Shown here: positions 1-12,184 of the stretch, piece after piece
Position numbering within the stretch: the first letter of the stretch is position 1
How the letters are laid out: each line of letters begins with the position of its first letter
Source of the DNA: Blastomussa wellsi
Lineage: Eukaryota; Cnidaria; Anthozoa; Scleractinia; Plerogyridae
Assembly: GCA_947652115.1 (NCBI GenBank)
Contig: OX393570.1
Location: 12,854,950-12,918,949, forward strand
Length of the DNA stretch: 64,000 nucleotides
Direction of reading: 5' to 3'
Position numbers and translations under genes: made by a program
Notes under the pieces: model-generated
What the model was told of the DNA's origin: nothing
The model's input: the letters and a program-made list of their open reading frames with translations, nothing else
The model's database searches: none

Positions 1-700
1 TACAACACCCTGCAAAACATAACTGTAGAAATGTTTACGGTTAAAATAGTCCTCGTGGTTTCTTTTGGGAGCTTTTATAGGAACATGAGTGCCATCAACT
101 GCCCCTGCTATATTTGGAATCTTACTCCGTTCCGAGAATCCGTTTATTTTGGCTTGTACTTCAGCTCTAGTAGTTGGAAACTTAATGTAATTGGCCTTCA
201 ACAGACATAGCTGCTGAACAAATTCATGACAGCATTTAACAACAACTGATTTGGAAAGTCCAATCATCAATCCACATGAGCGGTAACATTCACCGGTCAC
301 CAATCTCCATAAACTCGCTCCCACTCTCTTCTCGACAGTGATGGCATTTCTCATATGGGTATCTTGTCGTCGAAGTGCTGGTCCAACAAGCTGACATATG
401 TATTCAAAAGTTCCCCTAGTAACTCTCCAGTGCATGATCCTTCAGCAGCTGCTGAAACCACATTTGTGGACGTGGAAGAACCCAAACACTTCTGGGAGCG
501 CGTGCACATGCATGATTATTTCGCCGTGCTATTAAGTAGTTGATACTGTGCTCTATGGCGTTAAGAAAGTGCAAATGGAGTCTTCGCCTTCTAATTCTTC
601 GCTGTATAAAAAGCTGATAAAACAAAGCATTAGAGGACTGTCGAAACAGTATTAGTAACAATAGCGAGACGATGCTTGCAAGCTCCCTCGAATTATCCAT
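1..700 (-). pseudogene. HARBI1-like (Harbinger/PIF) transposase, broken and running off the left edge
   Basis: The minus strand encodes a HARBI1-type nuclease. The N-terminal part (416-700) contains RSVWVLPRPQMWFQQLL, the entry of the HARBI1 N-terminal region. After a stop at 416 the coding frame shifts, and 1-414 continues with EYICQLVGPALRR and then GAVDGTHVPIKAP, which carries the first acidic residue of the DDE catalytic triad. The join lacks several residues normally present between these parts, so a small deletion plus frameshift is likely. The rest of the catalytic domain lies outside the window. The family is known as a domesticated nuclease and as PIF/Harbinger transposase; the lesions here favour a dead transposon copy. 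Confidence 0.8.
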
Positions 701-833
701 GTTCGGGTTTCGCGCCGAAACCAGTCAAGTGTGTAAGATTGACATTGGTAAAGTATTTCGTGTGTGACCGCAAACACCTCGGTAACATAATTTCCGCGGT
801 AAGTTTACCTAGGTGTTATTTACCTCGGGAATG

Positions 834-1682
834 CTATTTACCTTGGTATGTGTAACCGCAACTAATGTCCAGATAACACACTTCATTTGAAGCCAAGGTA
901 GTGTTTTTCAGTTCCAGTTCTGACGGGTAAATTTCGTGGATACAATTTCCAAAATTTGTATTGTTGACACTGAATGAATCGTCAATATAGTGAAAGGTAT
1001 TGCTGAATGTTGCGGCCTTTGACATGTCTTGTTTCATAGTTTTTAGCATGAAGTCGTACTCGAAAGTGTGGAGAAAGAGATCAGCCAATTAAGGCGCACT
1101 GTTAGTGCCCATCGGTATACCAATAACTTGCCGAAAAACTGAGTTTCCGAAACGGACGTAGATGTTGTCGATAAGAAAGTCAATAGCACAGCAAAGTTCT
1201 CTACAAGAAAAGTGACTGCATTTCGACGACTTCTTATCATTCGTCCAGAAAGTGTAGTAGTTATTGGTTGCAATGAAACTCTTTCCTCTGGTGCTAAAAA
1301 CTCTTTCCAGTAGATCATGCAGTTGAAGTTTAAGTTTGGAGTGCGGTAGGCTTGTATATAGAGTTGAAAAGTCCCAAGTGCTTAACTCGTTCAGCGAAAG
1401 TTGCCTGTCTTGCAAAGTGCGAAGCACATCCAGTGAGTTGTTGATGATCCACATGCTGTTAATACCTGTTCTTTGTAGAATAGTTTTACAATAAGCATGA
1501 CAATGATTTTTAACTAGTTTGAGGCAATTAGTAATTAATTTAGATAGTTTAGTAGTGGTACAAGAACTTGATCCTGCAATAAATCGTGCTTTGTATGGTG
1601 TTTTGGGAAGCTTAGGTATCCAATACATTTGAGGCAAATGTTTCTCCTTCTGATGTAATGTGATGTTGAATAAGTCGTCCAA
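834..1682 (-). pseudogene. Penelope-like element reverse transcriptase, frameshifted
   Basis: Two minus-strand frames (1089-1682 and 834-1088) join into one reverse transcriptase. WDFSTLYTSLP is the motif A region, GIPMGTNSAP is motif B, and FHYIDD (near 980-995) is the catalytic motif C. The spacing and wording match Penelope-like retroelement RTs rather than LINE or LTR RTs. A frameshift lies directly after motif B at about 1088. No GIY-YIG domain follows in the same copy, and the sequence upstream of about 1690 switches to a different element on the other strand, so this copy is truncated at both ends. Confidence 0.75.
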
Positions 1683-1689
1683 AGAAAAC

Positions 1690-2579
1690 AGATAACTTGT
1701 GGACTGTTCCTTGACTTATCAAAGGCTTTCGACACAGTAAATCATGACATCCTTCTGTCTAAGCTCTTCTTATATGGCATTCGTGAACTTCCAGGGAGAT
1801 GGTTTAAAAGTTATCTGGAACACCGTACACAATATGTGAAAATTGAATCTGTTAATCTGGATACGAAAATATTACATGTGGCATACCCCAGGGTTCAACT
1901 CTGGGCCCACTGCTGATTCTACTTTATGTAAATGACTTACCAGACTGTACTAACAAACTCTCAGTGCGGAGTCGCGGATGATACAAATTTATTTTTTACT
2001 GGTAATTGTTCACAACATCTTTAATTTTTTATGAACAATGAAATGAAACAAATTTATACATATTGTGCCCTAAATAAGCTGTCAATTAACGTTTCAAAGA
2101 CAAACTATATGTTAATTTTGTCTTCTAGATGCCAACCAATAATAACTATTGACGATATATAGCAAAAAGATTATATTAAATACATGGGGGTCTATATTGA
2201 CAAGCATCTTAATTTGCAGCCTCAAATACAACATATAAACAATAAGATGATAAAAAATATTGGAAACCTTACAAAATTAAGATACGACTTGAATTTTAGC
2301 ATACTCAAACAAATATACTATGCTTTAATCTATCCATATTTAAGTTATGGTATAATTGTGAATAGAGCTGATAGCATTCCAGATATCTTTTCTGATGCCC
2401 TTACCCCAGCATCTAACGTACATAGATATAATGCAAGATTTGCAAGTGAATGCAATTTTTTTAGAGTGCAAATATCAACTAATTCTGGTAAAGCGTCTTT
2501 CAAGTCTGCAGGGCCCAAGATATGGGAATCTGTGCCTCCTGAAATTAAGCGTCTTTCATTTACGTCCTTTAAAAAATAA
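1690..2579 (+). pseudogene. CR1/Jockey-type LINE reverse transcriptase remnant
   Basis: Reading on the plus strand, 1701 onward gives LFLDLSKAFDTVNHDILLSKL (interrupted by stops further on), the RT motif A region of CR1/Jockey-type LINEs. A later frame spells ADDTNLFF (about 1975), the YADD-type motif. The open part 2184-2579 (GVYIDKHLNLQPQIQHI..., then SYGIIV) is the thumb and C-terminal region. Several stops and frameshifts separate the pieces, so it is dead. It abuts the Penelope-like RT tail to tail near 1685. Confidence 0.7.
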
Positions 2580-2589
2580 TGGAAGTGTC

Positions 2590-3160
2590 ATCTTTTGGTT
2601 AATCAAAGTTGAATTCACTACTGGCTTGATGCTGAGCAAAATAATCTGGCCCCCTCTTACTTTTAAACTTTAGGAAATAACAAATCCCACCTAACTTTGC
2701 TTACCCTACATAATTTGCATTAATTGTCCAACTGACTTAATTTTGTGTATGTTAATGCTGCCATTATTTATTTACTTAGCAATGGCGGCGTCCAACTAGA
2801 AAGCTCTGCTACTTTGGACGTCGTACACTTATTTACTTCTACATCAAGGCCTAATTTCATTCTTCTTTTGTCTCTTTGTTTATGATATAGATATTGCATA
2901 AATACCTAGGATAGTGTGAATAAGAGAGTGGTATATTTCATCAAGGATTGTTTTTTTTTCTTTTTACATGTCGCCCACAAAATATAACCAATATGTTACA
3001 AAGCGAGAATGCACTTTTCCTGTGTTTACAGAGCCTCTTGAAGTCTTGGGTTGGCATAAATAAACTTTCAAGAATTCTCCCAATCCCCGTATTGCTTAGA
3101 TGAGTCTAATTTGTAAACGCTGAAGAGTGCGAGTGTAACATGAAACCATTTCAATTTTTT
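2590..3160. other. No gene seen (AT-rich, probable LINE 3' tail)
   Basis: AT-rich sequence after the CR1-like ORF. It may hold the 3' UTR of that LINE, but no diagnostic tail repeat is visible. Confidence 0.4.
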
Positions 3161-3164
3161 GAAT

Positions 3165-3700
3165 ATAATTTGGTTTTATCAACTGGGTTGATAATGTCAA
3201 TTGGCCACTTAAAAGAGATTTAATTGATGACGTTTCGAGCGTTAGCCCTTTGTCGGAGCGAATCAAGGAATTGTAGGTTGTGTGCTATTCATATACAGAA
3301 TGATGGAGCTTCGCTATTGGCTGGTGCCTGGTAACGTGAAAACAACGGAATAAATTAGTTGAATGAAAAGCGTTCGTTGATACCGTGAGGATTAAGAGTG
3401 CCGATTTGAAAAATAAATTTTTCTAGAGTTTTACGGCTTTCCGTATTTCCTTGGTGAAGGGAAAGGCCGCAGACTGCTATATGTTGCTTAGAATGATTTG
3501 GGAGATTGAAGTGTCTTGTGACCGGTTTCGATGCATTTTTGTCCTCTTTCTCTGCGTCACGAAGGTGTTCTCGGAATCGGCCGCCAAGTCGTCTCCCTGT
3601 TTCGCCAATGTACAACTTTTTGCAAAGAGTGCAAGTTATGTTTTGAAGCCTGAAATCGCCGGACTCATTTTCTCCCATCCACTTACAAAGGAAATCTTGA
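3165..3700 (-). mobile_element. Penelope-like element 3' part: GIY-YIG endonuclease end plus terminal hammerhead-like region
   Basis: ORF 3355-3678 on the minus strand contains KLYIGETGRRLGGRFREHL, a GIY-YIG nuclease core as fused to the RT of Penelope-like elements, and ends a few codons after a conserved PHGINERFS-type tail. Downstream (3165-3290) lies the element terminus, whose minus strand holds a hammerhead-ribozyme-like core: a CCGACAA-type box, a GGGC/GCTC helix and CGAAACGTC (about 3216-3262). The same terminus recurs at 12185, 24645, 44251, 45049 and 59324, so this is an abundant family. RT is absent here, which makes the copy 5'-truncated. Confidence 0.75.
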
Positions 3701-4540
3701 ATGGAAGTGTACTGGCTCTTTTTTCATCAAGAATGTGAACGCCTAAGGGTGATCTTCACGCGTTTGCATTATCCAGAGCCCCTCATACGAAACACCATCA
3801 AGGTTTTCGTTGAAATGAAGGTGACGGGGAACACACGCCCCCCGCAAAAATCAGGTGAAATTCCCGTCAGAATACTCCTGCCGTTCAAAGATCAGAGATC
3901 AGCAAGCAAACTACGTGAGCAACTTAGTGATCTTAGCCGAAAGATAAATACCGAGGTACATCCTGTATTTACAAGCCGCAAGATCAAAGATGACCTTAAA
4001 CCTAAGGAACCTAAACCTCCAATTGTCAACCAGCAAAACGTTGTATATTTCTATAAGTGTGATCTGTGTGATGCAGATTATGTCGGCTTTACCAGCCGAC
4101 ACCTATATCAACGTGTGGAGGAGCACAAACGATCGGTAATCGGCAACCATGTGAGAGAACAACATGGAAAGGAGCCAAGTGAAATCGCGAAGAACTTTAG
4201 GGTCCTGAGGAAGTGCTCGAACAAGTTCGATTGTTTGATTTTTGAAATGTTTTTTATTCGGGACCTTAAGCCAAAATTAAACAAACAGAGCGACTCTGTC
4301 CGTGCAAAGCTGTTTGCTTAACACTTTTAATAGTTCTTATTCTTTTTACCTCAAATTTACACTTCGTTTTCGCATTCTGCTATCTTTATTGTTCGTATGT
4401 AAATAATTAGCTTTTTACCTTGTTCCCATTGTTTCAGAAATTGTATATATGCGGAATTTTTACTTCATGAACCTTAACTTGAAAATGACCGTGGAGCGGT
4501 CGAAACGTCGTTCATATTTTTTATCACTTATTTTTATAAC
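3701..4540 (+). mobile_element. Second Penelope-like element, GIY-YIG C-terminus and terminal hammerhead-like motif
   Basis: The plus-strand ORF 3701-4321 carries YKCDLCDADYVGFTSRHLYQR, a GIY-YIG variant with a CDLCD zinc-type pair, then the tail FKVLRKCSNKFDCLIFEMFFI typical of another Penelope-like subfamily. After the stop, 4478-4511 reads a helix GACCG/CGGTC followed by GAAACGTC, again a hammerhead-like core. The copy sits back to back with the previous Penelope-like fragment and lacks its RT, so it is 5'-truncated. Confidence 0.7.
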
Positions 4541-4559
4541 TAAATATATTTATTTTATT

Positions 4560-7500
4560 TTATTTATCCTCTTCGGGCCCACGTGAACTCTTGAGGCTGG
4601 CGAGAATATTGTGCCACCCATCCCGGTCTGCCGCCGAGGCGACAGCAGTCTCCCATGACTGCCATCCCAGCTGATTCCTTTCTTTCTCCACAGTTCGTCT
4701 CCACGTTTCCCTCGGTCGGCCTCGCTTCCTCTTACCTTCGGGTGCCCACGTTAGTACAGTCCTTGAGATGTTGTTAGGACTTTTCCTCAAGATGTGGCCT
4801 ATCCAACTCCACCTTCTCACTTGTATGAGGGTTGACACTGGCATGCTCCCTGATGCTTCATACAGCTCTTCGTTGCTCATATGGTGGGGCCAAAATCTCC
4901 TTAATACTCTTCTTAGGCATGTGCAGTGGAATACATCAAGTTTGTTGAGATCAGCTGTCGTTATTCTCCACATAGCGGCCCCATACAGTAACACAGACAG
5001 CACATTGGAGTTCAGGATATGCAGCTTGGTCTTGTTGCTGAATCTCTGTGACCTCCAGATGCTCTGTAGTCTGGTAAATGCATTTCTGGCTACTGCTAGT
5101 CGCCTCTTGATGTCTGCCTCTGTGCCTCCATGTTTGTCTAGCACCGACCCTAGGTATACAAAGGATTTCATGTCTTCTACACCCTCTCCTTCTACCTTGA
5201 TGTTGTCTGTGCATTTGTGGTTCATTCTAAGCGTCTTTGTTTTGTGTGGGTTGATCTTGAGTCCCACAATACCAGCGATGTGTACTAGTCTGTCAGTCTT
5301 ATCCTGTAGATCACCAAATCTGCTTGAGAGAAGAGCAACATCATCAGCATAGTCAAGGTCTTCTAGAACCGATGTAAACTTCCATCTCAAGCCGCGTCTT
5401 CTATTGTTTGTGTGCCGCATGACCCAGTCCATGATCAGGACAAAGAAGAAGCCAGACATCACACACCCTTGTCGCACACCACTCTTCACTTCAAACCAGC
5501 TGGAGTACCTTCCGCCTTCTATAACACAGCTTGAGCTCTGATGGTAAAGTGCCTTGAAAGTCCTGATAAAGATGTCAGGTATGCCATACTGCCCCATAAT
5601 GTCCCAAAGTCGCTCTCTGATGATGCAATCAAACGCCTTCGAAAAGTCAACAAAGTTAATGTACAGGGGTGCTTGCCATTCCTGGCACTGCTCTAGGATG
5701 TTCTGCAAAGCAAAGATCTGCTCAGAGGTTCCCCTTCCAGAACGAAATCCTGCCTGCTCCTGTCTAATCATTTCGTCCACACCCCTCTTTACTCTGTCAA
5801 TGAGGATCCTGCACAAGATTTTACTTGGTACGGAGAGTAAGGATATGCCGCGATAGTTATCACACTGAGTAAGATCCCCTTTCTTTGGCACTTTCACTAT
5901 GAGTGACTTCTTCCAGTCTTCTGGCACACGTTGTTCCTTCCAGATGGAGTTGAAAAGTAAGTAGAGTTGTTTCACAGCATCATTCTCAGAGCACTTGAGC
6001 ATCTCAGCACTGATGACATCCATTCCCGGACTCTTGCCATTCTTCAAACTATAGATAGCTCTCCTGATCTCAGCAACTTATATGTCTCCAGTGTCTATGC
6101 TTGTGATGGCTTCAGGTGGTCGGCCCATTTCTGGCAGTGGTATATCAGGCCGTGGTACATTCAAAACTCCTTCAAAGTGCTCCCTCCACCGCTCTAAGAC
6201 TTCATCTTCGTTTACAAGTCGCTTACCCTCCCTATCTTTGATGGTAGTCATGTTTCTTCCTTGTCCAGCTATCTTTCTAGTAAGCTGGTACAGGTCACCG
6301 CTGCAGTTGTTTCTGGCTGCTATTTCAGCTTCTTCTGCTAAGTTGTTAAGCCTTCTGCGCTTGTCTGCACGGGCGCTGGCCTTCACCTCTTTATCCTTCA
6401 CTGCATAAGCAGTAGTTGCTCTTTCCTTTAGGCGGGCAGACCGTGTACTTCCTATCTTCTCCTTTAATCGTCGTCGCTCTTCAATCTTCCTGTAGGTCTC
6501 TCCACTGATCCAATCATTCTTCACTCTCCTCTTCTCACCCAGCACCTTCCTTGCACCTTTGCCGTAGACCTTCTTGAATTGCCCCCACCTCTCCTCAATA
6601 TCTTCTACGTCATCTGCTGCCAACACCTGGAATCGGTTGCTTACTTCCAGGCGAAATACCTCTTTAACCCAGGGATCTCGAAGCTTCATGGTGTCGAAGG
6701 TGATCCTTTCCTTGCTTTTCCTCTTTGTGCTGCATAGCTTTAGCCTAACCTTTCCCACCACCATGTGATGGTCCGAGTTGGCATCAGCCCCTCTCATTGT
6801 TCGGGTATCCATCAGCGAACCTCTGTACCTACCATTGATGATGATATGGTGGATTTGATTCTGATCTCTTGCATTTGGGGAGGTCCATGTGATCTTATGA
6901 ATGTCTCTATGCTTGAATAAGGAGCCTGCAATCACCAAGTCATTGTTGCCACAGAAAGTCGCCAACCTCTCTCTGTTCTCGTTCATTGATCCAAGTCCAT
7001 GTTGTCCCATCACCTTCTCCCATCCTTCATTGTCCCCTCCAATTTTGGCGTTCAGGTCTCCCATCATAATCAGTACATCATGTCTGGGTGTTATTTCTAC
7101 CTCCCGTTGCAGCAGTTCATAGAATTCTTCCCTAGATTCTTCCTCGGCATCATTGGTAGGCGCATACACTTGGATGACAGTGAGTTTTGCAAAGCGCGTG
7201 TTGAAGCGTGTGCTCATGATTCTCTCGTTGACAGGGTTCCACTTCAGCAGCGTTCTTCTTACTTCCTTCTTCAGAATGAGTCCTACTCCTCTATGATGCA
7301 CCTCTTCTGCTCCGAGTACAAGATGCTCTCACCCGTTGCTGTTTTCAGTTCTCCAAAGCCAGTCCAACGAACTTCACTTAGACCAAGTATGTCCAGATTG
7401 TAGTTCCTGAATTCCCTGGTGACATTAGCAGTTTTTCCTATTTGATACAGTGTTCGTACATTCCAACACCCAAGTCTCAGGGTAGTGTTAGGTGTCAGAA

Positions 7501-7880
7501 GGGATGTCCCAGGCTACTTAATCATGTTGCGGGGGTCCTTGCGGCTTTGCCCCACATCTGTCATACATGCGACACCAGAATTCCAGCTCAGGAAGCCATC
7601 ATCGGGTATCTCACACATCGCCCGACAACACTCCCGGATGAGTTCGTCAATCTTCTTTTCGGTTTCCGTAATCGGATGTTTTTTACAAGGTGCGGGGATT
7701 AGCCGCACACCCAACCCCCAACCTGGAGGACCAGTGACTACCCTTTAGTCTGGCCTCTACCCCTTGACCTGCCCGCCAAGGTTGAACCTGCTGGAGAAAG
7801 ATCTCCGACGGTATAGATCTCAGGGTCATCGAGGCACGCAAGCTCCCCCACCACAACAAGGCGGTAGTCAACGGGGAGAG
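4560..7880 (-). mobile_element. RTE-like non-LTR retrotransposon, nearly full length (endonuclease + RT)
   Basis: One minus-strand reading frame runs from about 7301 to 4560 with a single in-frame stop at about 6078. The upstream part is an APE-type endonuclease (VQVYAPTNDAEEE, MMGDLNAKIG, NSDHHMVVGKV). The downstream part is an RT (VDFSKAFDCI, GVRQGCVMSG, DYADDVALLSS), ending with a GHILRK...GKRKRGRPRETW tail. The endonuclease N-terminus (WNVRTLYQIGKTANVT, LSEVRWTGFGELKTATGE) lies at about 7300-7470 in another frame, so one frameshift separates it. 7700-7880 looks like the 5' UTR. The wording of the endonuclease and tail is that of RTE/BovB-like elements (the source of craniofacial development protein 2). 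Only two lesions were noticed, so insertion is relatively recent. Confidence 0.85.
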
Positions 7881-8620
7881 AATACTATTTATATGAAAAA
7901 GGAAAATCACAATGAACACTTTGGAATTACTCTCCACGAGTTCCAGCAATCAAAGCGCCAAATTAAACAAATTTATATTTTCATTGCTGAGGCCTTACAT
8001 GCCAAGCTGGAAACATTGTAATTAACTCACAAACTCATTTCTTGCTAATTGTATGCAGGCATAGCCAAAGTAAGAATATAAACATTGATTCGAATCTTAA
8101 AGATCAATATCATTTTATAACTAGAAGAACTTAATCTTTTTTTCCACTCGCATTCTTTCTGTGCTTTGAAGGTGGTCATATCAATGTCAGTCAGTCATTC
8201 AGTCAATCAAACCCACTGGTCGCCTCAAGAAAAAGAGAAATGGCATCCCTGGGCATCATATTAGGGTTCCATGCGTTTATTTTGGTTTTTTATTTCCATT
8301 TGGTTAATTTTTTTGTTTTTAGGGAAGTTAACCACCAGTAGGCCATGGCCTACGGCCTACCCGACGTTTTGTCCCTACCCCTTGTCAGATATACTTTTCA
8401 ATGAACCTCCTTTGAAGTGTCCGTCCTCAGGGGGAGGGGGTATTTATATCACATTTGTTTTTTTCTTCTTGTTCCTTTATTTATTAATGTAGTTATTTCT
8501 TTGTTTGTTTATTTATTTCTTTTAATTTTTATCAATTTTTTTATTATTATTTTTTTACTATATTAACCACTGGTCGCCATGGCCCACCCCGGGTTTTCTC
8601 CCTACCCGCATTTCCGTGCA
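7880..8620. other. No gene seen; T-rich with a short imperfect repeat
   Basis: Mostly T-rich low-complexity DNA. A segment around 8331-8360 is loosely repeated around 8567-8600 (accac, a gg(c)catggcc core, then ccctaccc). Confidence 0.4.
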
Positions 8621-8621
8621 T

Positions 8622-8812
8622 ATTTCAAGCTCCATTAACCCAATCAATGTTATCTGGGTATCATTGGAAAGCTCTTTCCCTCCTGCAGAACTGGGCTAAA
8701 AGGGATTCCTATTTTGGTCAAAGCTGATGACATCAGAAGCGGAACAAAGGCCAACAACTGTCACGGTCGGTTACGGCCAGTGTAAACCAGCCAGTGTTGG
8801 AGTCAATGGGTT
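8622..8812. repeat. Dispersed short repeat, copy 1
   Basis: About 190 bp closely matching 10534-10727. Shared stretches include ctgggtatcattggaaagct and attcctattttggtcaaagc. No ORF, no tRNA-like promoter boxes and no clear terminal repeats were seen, so its class is unknown. Confidence 0.7.
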
Positions 8813-9240
8813 ATTATAGAGTATAAATAGCAAAGGACCTAAGATAGAACCTTGGAACACAACGCTGGATGCTATAGTTCGATGAGGAAGCTAGATTAAA
8901 TTGAGCAAAACTTAATTGACATCAAGAAAAATAGTTTTTGATCCACTGCAGTGCCATACCACAGATACCATAATGCTCCAGCTTAGTAAACAAAATTGAT
9001 GGTGAGTGGGATCTAAGAAAACACCTGCAGTGATTTTGCACTGTTTGATGGCAAAGGAAATTTAGTTAAGAAGGTCAGTCAATGCAGTGATGTCAAATGC
9101 TTTTTTTTCTGACATCCAAACTGTATGTTTCTGCAAATTCTATGAGTCAATTGTGCATAACTTTTTCAAAGCATTTTGTCTATAGTTTTTGAAAAGGCTA
9201 GAAACCTTTGCTTTGTAAACAGGGATAACTTAAAAAAATT
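8805..9240 (-). pseudogene. CR1/L2-type LINE RT remnant
   Basis: The minus strand spells, in shifting frames, KLEHYGICGMALQWIKNYF and then QGSILGPLLFILYNN, the block between motifs A and C of CR1/L2-clade RTs. The poly-T-interrupted region to about 9120 holds more degenerate motif A sequence. Stops and frameshifts are frequent, so this is an old fragment. Confidence 0.65.
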
Positions 9241-9439
9241 TCAATTGATCTGGAAAACACCTTAATGTTCATGTAAAGAAAGATTAATGCTGTTCACCAG
9301 AGGTACACAAATTAGGTGAAATGAATTTTTGATCATATGCATTGGGATGTTATAATAACTGGGGCCTTTTCCAGATGAGAATTTTATGCAAATACAGTAT
9401 TGTCCAAAAGCAAGCGTGAATTTCGTCCTTTGTTATCCC

Positions 9440-9870
9440 GACTTTTCGATCGAAAGGTCATGAATTAGGTAAAATCGATGATCGATGTTAATTGTTATCG
9501 ATTGCTATCGGTCATGACCAATCAATAATCACAAGCTCGAGTCCTTTAATTGCTATCGATTGTCGGTTCATGTTAATTCACCTGATCTTCCTTCTGGGAA
9601 TACTTAGTTCATGCCTTGATATCGAGATCTACATGTATGTAGATACATATTTCTTATATACCAACCCAAAAAAATATGGAAGTCAATGAAATTGCTAGTT
9701 TATGACAATCAATGGAATCAATACTAATCGATGGCAGTTGATAGCAATCGATGGCAATCAATAAACACAAAATTTCTGTGTATCGATTGGTCATCAATTT
9801 CCGATATCAATCGATTAATTGTTATTGATTTTTATCAATTGCTATCGGTTTCATTGATTGGTCAGGCCGG
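9440..9870. repeat. ATCGAT-rich degenerate repeat region
   Basis: More than ten occurrences of ATCGAT or near variants (gttatcgattgctatcggt, gatagcaatcgatggcaatc) on both strands, arranged so that the left and right halves are roughly inverted. It may be a palindromic MITE remnant or a degenerate satellite. No coding sequence was seen. Confidence 0.4.
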
Positions 9871-9959
9871 GATTCATTGCAGGTTGATGTACATCGGCCA
9901 TAAAAGTAAATAGGAAACTGTTTCTTTAGTCTATATTTCATATGTTTAAAGGGTAGGTT

Positions 9960-11746
9960 TTCTACAATGATTTTTCTTTCGACAAACATTCTCACGTCTG
10001 TCGATCTGTTGTTTTCAAACCCAGTCTCTCTGAGAGATCACTGGTGAGACGATCCCAAGTGGATCATATACAGAACTTATCATAAAGGATTCCATTGCAA
10101 GACAGCGGTTTATCAGTTAGTTTCTATACGAAAGTCTAACGTATCTGATTCTGTATACCGAAAAATGCCCATGGACCTTTGAATAGATAATGCCTCATGA
10201 CGGTCCTTTGCTCGGTCATCCATGGGAAGTGCTTCTAGGACATCCTTACAATTGCTGGCAAACTTGTGAAGTCGGAGCTTTGTAGACGAAGGTTTTGGTG
10301 GTTTTCAATGAACTTTATCACCTATGAGACAGTAGGAACTGAAGTGAGTCCATCATTGACGTAAAAGTCTCTACTGAGAAAATTTGCAGCCTTCTCGCCA
10401 AACTGAGCATGACCATCCTCTGCTGTTTCGTGAAGACAATGGCTGGCTACCACTGGAGATGATACAGCTTCAAAGAGATGGACATTCGTGCGGATCTCAG
10501 AGATGGGGCTGTTTAGATCATTGTTTTCAAACCATAGCTCCATTAGCCCATTAAGCTCCATTAGCCCAATCAATATCATCTGGGTATCATTGGAAAGCTC
10601 TTTCCCTCCTGCAGAACTGGGGTAAATTGGATTCCTATTTTGGTCAAAGCTGATGACGTCAGAAGCGGAACAAAGGTCAAGGTCTGCCACGGCCGGTTAC
10701 GACCTGTTTAGGAATCAATGGATTAAGGACAATAGTCTTTTCACGCATTGCTCTCTGTTGTTTGGAAGGTTGACTTCGTCCCTTTTGAAAGGAATTGGGG
10801 CTTCCCAGTTGCCAAGATGATTCTTGTGTATTTCTGAGGTTATGATTTGACAGAAGCGTCTATCTTTGATTGATTGTACAAGTTCAGTTCCAGGAGTTTT
10901 GTGGCTGTAGTTCAGTTCGCTAAAGGCAAGTTGCATCATCTCACAAATCTGCTGGGGGACGTCATGTCATTCACTTGCATTTTGTCCATGAAATGGGCCG
11001 CAATGCCCACCTGGCAATTGTGAATGGGCAGTACCTCTCTCACAATGGTTACATGATTCCCAGATGCTTTGAAAGTAGGTCCTTGAAAGGCAATCTTGTC
11101 CAAACAAACAGGCACAATAATCGTCCATCCAAATTTGTATTTCCCAGCCCATGGCTTGTCTGCTTCTCCATAAATAACGTCTAGTGGCTGGAAGGCAGTA
11201 GGGACATTTCTGCCAGGGGTAGCAATGCCGTGATGCGTTGCAGGGATGTTCTCTTGAGCATAATGCATATGGTACTTTGACTGGCAAATGTTCTCCATTT
11301 ACATCTTGGATTTGCAGACCCAAAACTTTACGCATCCAAACAGTGTTGGTGCCCAGAATCGTGTTCGCTTGAAGGTTGACCTCATGTCCATTGACATTTA
11401 ACTCATTTAATAGCGAGTCTGTAACTAGGACATCAGTTGATGGATCATCTAGGACTGCGTATGTCAACACCTCTTTTGACGAATCTGATCGGTCAGATAT
11501 CTTCAAAAGCACAATTAGAGCACATGAATGAGTAGGTGCTCTGTTTTAAACTTAAGTACAGGCTGATGATGTGGGCGTGGTCTGGTTTTCTGGTCTTGAC
11601 AGATCTTGGAGAAGTGTGGAGTGCTTGTTTCCACATAATATTTCACAATTAGACGGACCCTGACTGTATGTCTTACTGGTGTGTTCAGATGACTTGGCAC
11701 AGGTAAAGCATAATCTGTCTGAACAGAAAGTCCTTTCATGTAGCAT
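9960..11746 (-). pseudogene. BEL/Pao LTR retrotransposon, gag-protease-RT remnant
   Basis: In transcription order on the minus strand: a zinc-knuckle-like segment CFTCAKSSEHTSKTY (about 11700); a retropepsin region with YAVLDDPSTDVLVTD (10967-11512); the Pao linker with IKDRRFCQIITSEIHKN and NWEAPIPFKRDEVNLPNNRE (10715-10939); and an RT tail FYVNDGLTSV (near 10330), where the usual YVDD is YVND. Further degenerate RT continues to about 9960. A 190-bp dispersed repeat (10534-10727) splits the RT. Many stops. LTRs were not identified. Confidence 0.75.
10534..10727. repeat. Dispersed short repeat, copy 2, inserted in BEL/Pao
   Basis: This is the partner of 8622-8812. It interrupts the Pao RT between NNREQCVKRLLSL and the VHLFEAVSSP block. 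A short tandem gctccattagccca is present at its left edge. Confidence 0.7.
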
Positions 11747-11749
11747 AGT

Positions 11750-12184
11750 CTAATTCATGAAACTTTTGACACTCATCAAAAGCTCTTTGAAGCTCTTTTC
11801 AGGCCCATACAGTATTAATGTCCCTCAATGGTAGGCTCACCATGGGCATTACCAGTGTAGCTATTTATTTCCATGTTTATCTCTACTTGAATTGTAGACA
11901 TATCTCATTGAAGAGTTAATTTTTGTTGTTCTATAATTGGTTGCCTTCTTATTTTTTGTACAAACGTGACACTTGTCTTGTGTGTATTTTTTCGTGTAAT
12001 AATAAGATAATAACACAATGAACTTTCAATGACTTTGGTACGCTCCATACACAGTAACTCTGCAGTTTTCTACTTTTCTGAGAGATGTTTTAACAAATTC
12101 ACTGGTACTCTGCTTGGTTCACGATCACATTTAATTATCGCTATGACACTGACACACGACACAAGGACAATTATAATATACGTA
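11750..12184. other. No gene seen upstream of the Pao fragment
   Basis: AT-rich. It could include degenerate Pao gag or leader sequence; nothing recognisable. Confidence 0.3.
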
